This document shows positions 1 to 8,900 of a stretch of 64,000 nt of DNA, piece after piece. Source of the DNA: Halichondria panicea (Eukaryota; Porifera; Demospongiae; Suberitida; Halichondriidae); the NCBI RefSeq assembly GCF_963675165.1, contig NC_087385.1, positions 1,550,501-1,614,500 of the forward strand. The letters are read 5' to 3'. Within the stretch, counting starts at the first letter, position 1. Every line of letters starts with the position of its first letter. Under the pieces are notes generated by a model, which did no database searches, had not been told where the DNA came from, and saw only the letters and a list, made by a program, of their open reading frames with translations. Position numbers and translations under genes: made by a program.

Positions 1-1430
1 TGTTTTCTCTTCATCAAAGTTAACCGAAACATCATCTCCTATATATATCAGGGTGCACATAATTAGTGAGTACATGCATGCATGCATGGTTAAAGAGTGC
101 ATGCTAATATATAGCTTAAGTAACAATCTTTTAAGATTATTCGAATACAGTTATTGGCAGCATGCTGAATTAACCAGCTGCTTTCTCTCAGACTGAGGAT
201 AAAGTTCACATAGCAATTATAATTATATACTCAACAAAGTATATCAGCAATATTACTGGACCGGATGTGATACGGGATTAATAATTATAGTATACAAGTT
301 CCAGTGTATATATACATGCAGTAATATTATTTTATAGCACATCATGCATACGACCATTCAGTATAATGGTGTATAATTATTGTACCATTTTGAACTTTGC
401 AGTGCTTCAAAAAACTCCTGAGATCTGTTGGTACTGGTGGTACCTGTGACTCCAAATACTGGCAGTGATCCTGACAAAAAGCTTTTCCAGGCATTGGCGG
501 ATAGGTGCACACATCTGGCATAGATATTGATGGAATTCAGTCCACAACATACTGTGAACGATGACAATAATAATAATACTGAATGTATATGCTGCAGGAC
601 TTGGATGATAATTTTTGTGCATTTACCTTCAGTCTGTGCATGCAATGTAGAAAAACAAGTTTCCAAATCCCGTCAGTAACCCACAGAGTGCCACAACCTA
701 TATTATAATGATAATAGCAATGTATATATTATTATTATTATTATGAGTAGAAAAACTTTCCTCTTTTCTTGCAAACAGCAGTGCAGTCAGTTTCACAGTG
801 AGGGTATATATACTGCATGAGCGAATTGTTTCAATCATTTCCATTGTTTCCTCTCTGTCACTGTCTCGTTTGAAGGTGAAATGACTTAGGGAAAAAGTAG
901 GATTGGTTGCTAGTACAAGAAACCTAATTTCATTCTCAATCTCTCCATTGTAGAATGCATCTGCTGCAATCTTTTCTGTCATGGCTGAATTAACAAGAAG
1001 TAAAATTAATGCGGATGCAAGCCATGTGTATATAATTGAATATATATATATTAATATATAATTATAGCATAAAACCTTGGTCCTTGTTGAGAGAATGAGT
1101 GTCATTGTATGTTTCACTAAAACCCTGGAAGGAAACCCATGAGTGCATGCATGGTTCCTGCGGAGTGATAAAACTTGATAGGAGCAAATGATTGCAATGA
1201 CCGTTATAATATAATAATACCATATACATATAGCCGAGGGGCTTAATTTTCACTGTTTTTGAGGGCTATATATATATAATATAGCAGTTAGGTGCAAAGA
1301 TAGAAAGCGTAACCTGCATGGGAGTGATTCCGGTAAGCAGTCAACCCAAAATTCCGCGCTATATATATATATACAGTGCATTATACATAATGTACTTACG
1401 CAAGGTAGCACTGAAATTCTAGGAGAGGCC
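1..1430. other. No gene recognised
   Basis: AT-rich sequence with short (TA)n and CATGCATG runs. The open frames here have no family resemblance, no splice-supported continuation and low-complexity content. Nothing coding is supported. The one notable item is a 38-bp sequence near 249-286 that recurs inverted near the other end of the window. Confidence 0.5.
249..286 (+). repeat. Dispersed repeat copy 1 (matches 63751-63784 inverted)
   Basis: A core around positions 253-281 containing ACTGGACCGGAT and GATACGGGATTAAT matches the reverse complement of 63751-63784 with about one mismatch. Two copies 63 kb apart imply a genomic repeat family rather than a local hairpin. Function unknown. Confidence 0.6.
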
Positions 1431-1436
1431 GAGTGA

Positions 1437-1865
1437 AGAAAACGGTGTCATAAACTTCAATTAAATTTTGCTGGCTCTGATAGAATTCAAACGAATCCTC
1501 TCCGGGTAGAGGATACTCTAGATTCTGACACCCAGTCCAAACTCATTGTGAAGCAAACCAGAGCAAAACGGTCAGCAAGAAGGAAGCGTGTACGACCACC
1601 TACAGATCCCTTGGTACAAGCTGCAAACAAACTTCAAGGGTGTTTAACAATTACAGCCTTGGAGGATGATCACCAGCACAAGTCAAAAAGAAAACGCACT
1701 AAGATTGACGAGTCGAGGTGCCATGTATGTAAAGAACCATTTATAGATGGTCAAGAAGCCAAGTGGGTGGGGTGTGACTTCTGTCCAAGGTGGTTTCATA
1801 AGAAATGTATAAAAGGGTATACGTACTCAAAAGGAAATGGAAATGTTCTTTCAAGCATTGACTAA
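1437..1865 (+). pseudogene. PHD-finger-like fragment, probably transposon-derived
   Basis: The frame is open from 1437 to a stop at 1863-1865 but has no ATG; the first start-like codon is GTG at 1548, which is not a credible eukaryotic start. The product has a basic stretch (KRSARRKRVR, then KSKRKRTK) followed by a Cys/His motif CHVCKEPF...WVGCDFCPRWFHKKC, with CxxC, W, CDxC and H-x2-C spacing typical of a PHD finger's first half. The last zinc ligands are missing before the stop. Fingers of this kind occur at the C-terminus of pogo/Tigger-like DDE transposase proteins in invertebrates, so a transposon remnant is the likeliest source (inference). It could also be one exon of an unseen gene. 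Confidence 0.4.
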
Positions 1866-2176
1866 TGAAACTTAATAATTCGAAATACGACTGACTATAT
1901 ATATAATCTGTTTTGCGTTTTAGCATGCGCATGTGCATGCATTATGTTGATTTTTCAACTCTTTTTTCTGGCAGTAAATCATTTAATCACATCATATTAT
2001 ATATTCTCTATTCATGCGATTATCGATTGATCGTATAATGAATATAGCAAAGTCAGTGTATTATTATATACATGTAGTGCTAATAATAGTATAAAATATA
2101 ATTATATCGTCGTGTATCAATAAATAACATGTATATAGGGTGAGGGTTAGGGTTAGTATAATTTATACATGCATGC

Positions 2177-2274
2177 ATAATTATATATACACATGCATGC
2201 ATGTGTATATATAATTATTTTACTGGTACTTATACGTTATGTGCATGCACATAACATATAAGTACCAGTAAAAT
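2177..2274. repeat. Two adjacent palindromes
   Basis: Positions 2177-2218 form a perfect 42-bp palindrome centred at 2197/2198 on GCATGC. Positions 2217-2274 form a 58-bp palindrome centred at 2245/2246 with a single mismatch (2235 against 2256). They share two bases at their junction. Each could extrude as a cruciform or mark a small inverted-repeat element. Confidence 0.85.
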
Positions 2275-2339
2275 TATCTTCTTAGTGCATGCATGTCAGT
2301 CAGTTGAACAGCTGTATAATATTTTCTTTGCGCTCCTGC

Positions 2340-3426
2340 ATCCAATTAAACCATTGTAAGGAATTTCTGTTTATGTAAGGAACTTTCAGAACATATACAC
2401 ACATGTGATGCATGCACATGCACCCATGCACATGCATGCATGTATAATTATACACAATGCGGACACTAATATTTTATTTGTAAGGAATTTCTTCTTACGT
2501 AAGGAACTTTCAGGCATACACACATGTGATGCACACCCATGTGTGATACACAATGAATAAAATTGGACACCATAATTTATTTGTAAGGAATTTCTCCTTA
2601 TGTAAGGAACTTTCAGGCATACACATGATGCACATGCACCCACATGTGATATACAATAAATTGGACACCATCATTTATTTGTAAGGAATTTCTCCTTATG
2701 TAAGGAACTTTCAGGCATACACACATGTGATGCACATGCACCCACATGTGATATACAATAAATTGGACACCATCATTTATTTGTAAGGAATTTCTCCTTA
2801 TGTAAGGAACTTTCAGGCATACACACATGTGATGCACATGCACCCACATGTGATATATACAATAAATTGGACACCATAATTTCTTTGTAAGGAATTTCTC
2901 CTTATGTAAGGAACTTTCAGGCATACACACATGCATGTGATGCACATGCACCCACATGTGATATATACAATAAATTGGACACCATAATTTATTTGTAAGG
3001 AATTTCTCCTTATGTAAGGAACTTTCAGGCATACACATGTGATGCACATGCACCCACATGTGATATACAATAAATTGGACACCATCATTTATTTGTAAGG
3101 AATTTCTCCTTATGTAAGGAACTTTGAGGCATACACACATGTGATGCACATGCACCCACATGTGATATACAATAAAATTGGACACCATAATTTATTTGTA
3201 AGGAATTTCTCCTTATGTAAGAAACTTTCAGGCATATACACATGTGATGCACACCCATGCATACATGCATGCACATGTGATACACAATACTTGTAAGGAA
3301 TTTCTCCTTATTGTAAGGAACTTTCAGGACATACACATGCATGCATGCATGCATATACAACGAAATTGCAACTATAATAATATTTGTAAGCAATTTCTCC
3401 TTATGTAAGGAACTGTCAGGGACATA

Positions 3427-3469
<43 letters not shown>

Positions 3470-3745
3470 TGTACATGCACATGCACACCCACATGCATGC
3501 ATGCATGTATGTGTGATCGGCACACATATTTGTAAGGGATTTATACTCATGTAAGGAACTTTAAGGACATGTATATACATGCATGTATACACAACAGACG
3601 CTGCATGTGTAATGAATTTATCTCTACATAAAGGGCGCATGCACATATACCATGCAACCCATATAACCGCATGCAAACAATGCACACTCAACTCACAGTC
3701 TGCCATTTGTAAGGAATTTATCTTGATGTAAGGAACTTTGTGGAC
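2340..3745. repeat. Minisatellite, ~100-bp unit, about 12 copies
   Basis: A unit beginning TTGTAAGGAATTTCTCCTTA, followed by TGTAAGGAACTTTCAGG, a CACATGTGATGCACATG segment and TGGACACCAT, is repeated head to tail. The period is ~101-105 bp in the centre (2577-3230), and the flanking units are longer and more diverged. A (TA)n tract occupies about 3429-3470. Long minus-strand frames through this block are only the repeat read as protein and are not genes. Confidence 0.9.
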
Positions 3746-4049
3746 ACACACACACACACACACATGCACACATGCATATCTACCTATATGGTACATGTAT
3801 AATTATGGTGGGTATAATTATCTTCGAGTGCTAATAATTATGTTTTGTCAATGTGCAATTCACAAATTGCACCAACCCGCGAAAATATCAACCGCAAAAA
3901 TTGCCTGTTCAGTTATAGATAGTACATGGGCATGAGGTATCTATGTGTTATAGTGTCCCATATCACGAGGGCTTTGCCCGAGGGATGAGGGACACTATAA
4001 CCATAGATACCGAATGCACATGTGCTAACTGATTTAGATCCCACTTTTC

Positions 4050-4085
4050 ATTGGCTGCCTCAGGCAAGAAGTGTATCTATAAAAG
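4050..4085 (+). promoter_or_regulatory. Promoter-like CCAAT/TATA pair in repeat copy 1
   Basis: An inverted CCAAT box (ATTGG, 4050-4054) lies ~24 bp upstream of a TATAAAAG box (4078-4085), just inside the left TIR. The arrangement resembles an RNA polymerase II core promoter pointing right. No convincing ORF follows; only short frames are seen. Confidence 0.4.
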
Positions 4086-4893
4086 CAGCAAGCCTTAGCA
4101 ACAGCTTTATTTTTGAAAATGTCCTGTTCTGACAAGCTGGTCTAGATGATTTCTGCTAAAAAAAACCTTTGCATTGGCCTTGCTTCAACATTGGAATGGA
4201 CAAACTAGTGACTCCACCTTGTGCAGGAAGCGCTCTTCAACAAAATTAATGAGCCCAGCCCCCTCTTTCTCTGCACTCAAGCCCCACCCCAGCAAGCTTC
4301 TCAGTAAACTGTTCTGATCTGTACGGCTAGCTAGCAAGGAACAGCTTGCAGCAATGCTACAGTGCACTATCGTTCCCAAAAAGACACAGGAGTCTACTGA
4401 AGTAAACAATTTGAAACATGGCTGCAGGCTAGAAACAGAAGTCAGGAGGACGAAGTTGACAAATGCTACAAGTTGAAGACATGCTTTCATGCTTGTGACA
4501 ATGGACCCAGAACTGTTAAAATCATTGGCTCTTAGTGTTCCTCGTAGAGACAAGAAAAGATACTGGTGAACCCTACCATCAACCCAGCAAACGCTATAGA
4601 AACTGGTAGTGAAAAAACTGAACAGCCATAGCTAATTATCATGCAGCTACAGCTTTATTATCATTTCTGTACATTCAAAAATTATATATACTTGTACTTT
4701 ATACCCTCAAGCTTAGCTCATAATTCCCTGCTAAACACACACAAGTGGGATCTAAGTTATAGATAGTACATGGGTATGAGGTATCTATGTGTTATAGTGT
4801 CCCATATCACGAGGGCTTTGCCCGAGGGATGAGGGACACTATAACCATAGATACCGAATGCACATGTGCTAACTGATTTAGATCCCACTTTTC

Positions 4894-4929
4894 ATTGGCT
4901 GCCTCAGGCAAGAAGTGTATCTATAAAAG
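4894..4929 (+). promoter_or_regulatory. Promoter-like CCAAT/TATA pair in repeat copy 2
   Basis: Same arrangement as in copy 1: ATTGG at 4894-4898 and TATAAAAG at 4922-4929. It is conserved exactly although the downstream part carries indels. This suggests either recent duplication or constraint on the promoter-like segment. Confidence 0.4.
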
Positions 4930-5606
4930 CAGCAAGCCTTAGCAACAGCTTTATTTTTGAAAATGTCCTGTTCTGACAAGCTAGTCTAGATGATTTCTGC
5001 TAAAAAAAACCTTTGCATTGGCCTTGCTTCAACATTGGAATGGACAAACAAGTGACTCCACCTTGTGCAGGAAGCGCTCTGCAACAAATGAGCCCAGCCT
5101 CCTCTTTATCTGCACTCAAGCCCCACCCCAGCTCAAGCTTCTCAGTAAACTGTTCTGATATGTACGGCTAGCTAGCAAGGAACAGCTTGCAGCACAATGC
5201 TACAGTGCACTATCGTTCCCAAAAAGACACAGGAGTCTACTGCAATTTGAAACATGGCTGCAGGATAGAAACAGAAGTCAGAAGGACGAAGTTGACAAAT
5301 GCTACAAGTTGAAGACATGCTTTCATGCTTCTGACAATGGACCCAGAACTGTTAAGCTCTTAGTGTTCCTCGACAAGAAAAGATACTGGTGAACTCTACC
5401 ATCAACCCAGCAAACCCTATAGAAACTGGTAGTGAAAAAACTGAACAGCCATAGCTAATTATCATGCAGCTATACAGCTTTATTATCATTTTTGTACATT
5501 CAAAAAATTATACTTGTACTTATACCCTCAAGCTTATAATTCCCTGGGAAACTATGAGATTATGGCTCATAATTCCCTGCTAAACACACACAAGTGGGAT
5601 CTAATG

Positions 5607-5919
5607 CATTATAGAGTCCACCCTTGAAAAATAATTACCCGCCAAAATTATAACATACACTGTACATAGTCTCGCAAGCCAGAGGTTATAATATACCAGG
5701 GTCTCCATGGGTCCGCGAGGTTACACTGTACACGCACAATAATTATCACTCCAAAAGCTGAGAGGTATAATTATACGTAAAGTCAACAGGCCTGGTCTCG
5801 AGGCAAGGCATGGCCCGGCCCAGGGTGGTACGAGTTATTTTACTTACGTCATCCCTTACCGCTGAACACACACAATTTATGTGCTCTCAAATCATGCATT
5901 ATATCCAATCGATCAAGCA
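5607..5919. other. Upstream region of P450 copy A
   Basis: About 310 bp between the tandem duplication and the first ATG of P450 copy A. No TATA box or conserved block is obvious, and it shares little with the regions upstream of copies C and D. The promoter must lie here or in the duplicated DNA to the left. Confidence 0.35.
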
Positions 5920-8900
5920 ATGGCATTTCGAGCTAGTATTCTTTTGTATAGTGCAAGCAACACACGTAGATGTGCTCTACAGCATGTACTGCGTGCTTCC
6001 AAGAGCACAACTGCTACTTCTCAAGTATACGTAGGCAGTGGTGGAGAGTCTACCAAACCGTTTTCTGAGATGCCAGGTAGATTTCTATATTAAAACTCTG
6101 GGCCTAGACTCCCTAGCTAGAGGTATACTATGGTGTGATATTAGTGTCAAAATTAGGTAATATTTCAACGAGGGTTTGTTTTCATACATTGAGGGTGCTT
6201 TCTAATCTTATGAGGGTGTCTTTTCTGCCAGTGAGGGTGCTTGCTAATATAATGAAGGTGTACTTTCTGCCAGTGATGGTGCTTGCTAATCTTATGAGGG
6301 TGATCATTGCTGATCTTATAAAGGTGCGTTTTCATATATCGAGGGTACTCGAACTCGCTAATATGATGAGGGTGCTTGCTATTGTATAATCATACGAGCT
6401 CTTTTCTTTGAGCCAGTAACTTTGAGTGTGTACAATGATCTAAACAAAGCTAGGAAGTCCCTTGCTTGTGAGACTGTGTACCATGATGTAAGTAAACACA
6501 AGGGGGGGAGTCCCTTCATTGCTTGCAATAATAATAATACTACACCACACATGCAATGTGCAAACAAGAGTCCCTGCTTGCATGCTCCCTAGGCTATACC
6601 TCAAATAGTGTGAAAGTTGCTGCGATTGGCCGGGGAAAACACCAAAAAGCTAACTTAGCTACTTAGCAGCGTGCGAGGACATGCAGCCTGAGATCTGCCA
6701 CAACATCATTCACGTGCATGATATCTTTAAAGCGCTTTTTGGTGCTGCCCTTGCGACTCGCAAATTACATGTGTGGTGTAGTATTATTGCAAGCAAGGGA
6801 CTCCTCCCTCCCAGCTTTTATTTACATCATGGTACACAGTCCCAGAGGAGGTACGACAGGTGCAGTGAATATCTAATTATCCACCCACGCCCTGTGTTAT
6901 TGCTAAGTTTAATCAGAAGCTAGTTGCTTGAGCTGTACCGTGCCTGTCGTACCTCCTCTGACACAGTTCAATACATATGCAAGCAAGGGACTTTCCCATG
7001 CAGCTTTGTTTAGATCATGGTACACACCCAGAGTCACTGGCTCAAGAAAAGAGCTCGTATGATTATAAAATAGCAAGCACCCTCACCATATCAGCAAGTA
7101 CCCTCACTGTATGAAAACACACCTTCATAAGATCAGCAATGATCACCCTCACTGGCAGAAAATATACCCTCATAATAATATTATGAGGGTATATTTTCTG
7201 CCAGTGAGGATTATGAGGGTATATTTTCTGCCAGTGAGGGTGATCATTGCTGATCAATTAGCATTAATGATTATTAGCAAGCACCAGCTCACTGGCAGAA
7301 AGTACACCCTCATAAGATTAGCAAGCACCCTCATATGGCGCAATATTAGTGCCAAAATTAGAGTATATACGTATTTGTATCTAGGGGGTACTCTTTTTGT
7401 AAACTGGTATAGAAAATAAACATTCAGGGATACACTTTTTATCACTTGGGGGTACTCTTATGAGTTTAGGTACACAAATATTTCTTTTGAGGGTACCTAC
7501 TCTTCCATATTATAATGACCTGAAGAGTACCCTCAAATAAAAAGAGTACACCCTCAAATAAAAAGAGTACCCCCAAATAATTTCTAAGGTTAAAGTTCAC
7601 GTACTTTAACCTCTACGTGTATTTCTATTTAGAGCGCATCCTTAGACTTTGAGTACGTTTTGTCCATGTAATAAAAGCACCATAATTATTATCTAGTCTC
7701 ATAAAAATTAATAATAAACATCAATTTTGCAACTGCATGGTCTCGCCACCAGCATGTCCTCTAAAGATAGCGTGTGCTACATAGCCCAGGGCTTCTGCCT
7801 CTGTTTGACTCAACGAGCCATCAACAATATCAGTCAACAGTTCTCTATAAATCAGCTATCAGCAGCTTCCAGCGTAGTTACACCAGACTTCCAAGGGACT
7901 GTTCAATATAACCATAAAAATTAATATCATCCAAGGGACTGTTCGATCAATGATTAATATTGCTCACAATTCTAAAGGGCGCTCTAAATAGAAATACAAG
8001 CCACACCTCTAAGTAGAGGTTAAAGTGCTTGTACTTTACCTTAGAAATTATTTGGGGGCCGGTACTCTTTTTATTTGGGGGTACTCTTTTTATTTGATGG
8101 TACTCTTTTTATTTGAGGGTACTCTTTTTATTTGAGGGTATACTTTTTATTTGAGGGTACTCTTTTTAGTTCAGTACTCTCTTCAGGTCATTATAATATG
8201 GAAGAGTAGGTACCCTCAAACAAATTATTTGTGTACCTAAACTGATAAGAGTACCCCCAAGTGATAGTCTACACTAAAAAGTGTACCCCTGAATGTTTAT
8301 TTTCTATACCAGTTTACAAAAAGAGTACCCCCTAGATACAAATACGTATATACTCTAATTTTGGCACTAATATTGCGCCATACCCTCACTGGCAGAAAAT
8401 ATACCCTCATAAGATTAGCAAGCACCCTCACTGGCATAAAGGACACCCTCATAAGATTAGAAAGCACCCTCAATGTATGAAAACACACCCTCATTAAAAT
8501 TTTGCAGTAACCCTAATTTTGACACTAATATCACACCATGTTATTGAAAAATCATACAACTGTTTAACTATAAACGCTTATATTTCTCTCTGTGCCGCAG
8601 GGGATGCTGGTTGGCCTGTCGTCGGTGCTGTTAGGTCGATACCCGAACTGATTAGTGGGAAGGTTGGAAAAGAGTCGTATGTGTACAAGTTGTGTGCTAA
8701 GTACGGCACAATAGCCAGGGTGAATATTCCAGGTGAGTACATACGATTGCAGACCGAGGTGTGATTAGCTGCTTAATATTTATTGTGATGGAAGTAGTGA
8801 GTGTAGGCCTATATTGTGGTCACCCTTACCTTGTAAGCAGGTCACTATATATAATGTAGCCAGGTTAACGCAGGGGCGTAGGCAGGGGGGGGCTCATGGT

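Larger units (their letters stand above)
3911..5606. repeat. ~845-bp tandem duplication containing a TIR element
   Basis: Copy 1 is 3911-4754 and copy 2 is 4755-5606; they are nearly identical apart from small indels. Each starts with a hairpin (TGTTATAGTGTCCC ... GGGACACTATAACCATAG, with inner stem GAGGGCTTTGCCC). Each then has a segment bounded by inverted TTAGATCCCACTT / AAGTGGGATCTAA ends (4034/4755 and 4878/5604). A 122-codon minus-strand frame (4185-4553) begins near a signal-peptide-like stretch, but indels in copy 2 break it, so it is probably not conserved coding. This looks like a non-autonomous element duplicated with its flank. Confidence 0.8.

Noticed and set aside
2141-2157. GGTTAGGGTTAG, telomere-like
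   Set aside because: Only two units in AT-rich DNA; too short to indicate an interstitial telomere.
3429-3470. (TA)n tract as a possible replication origin
   Set aside because: Simple dinucleotide repeat within the minisatellite; no other origin feature.
2386-3796. Long minus-strand frames rich in CMCITCV/HVHHMC repeats
   Set aside because: They are the ~100-bp minisatellite translated; no start context, splice support or family match, and frames change with unit length.
4185-4553. 122-aa minus-strand frame with a signal-peptide-like stretch
   Set aside because: Lies in the duplicated TIR element; the second copy has frame-breaking indels, so coding constraint is not supported.
6135-8494. 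Short frames such as RVLANLMRVYFLPVR repeats
   Set aside because: Products of the GAGGGTG minisatellite in intron 1 of P450 A on both strands.
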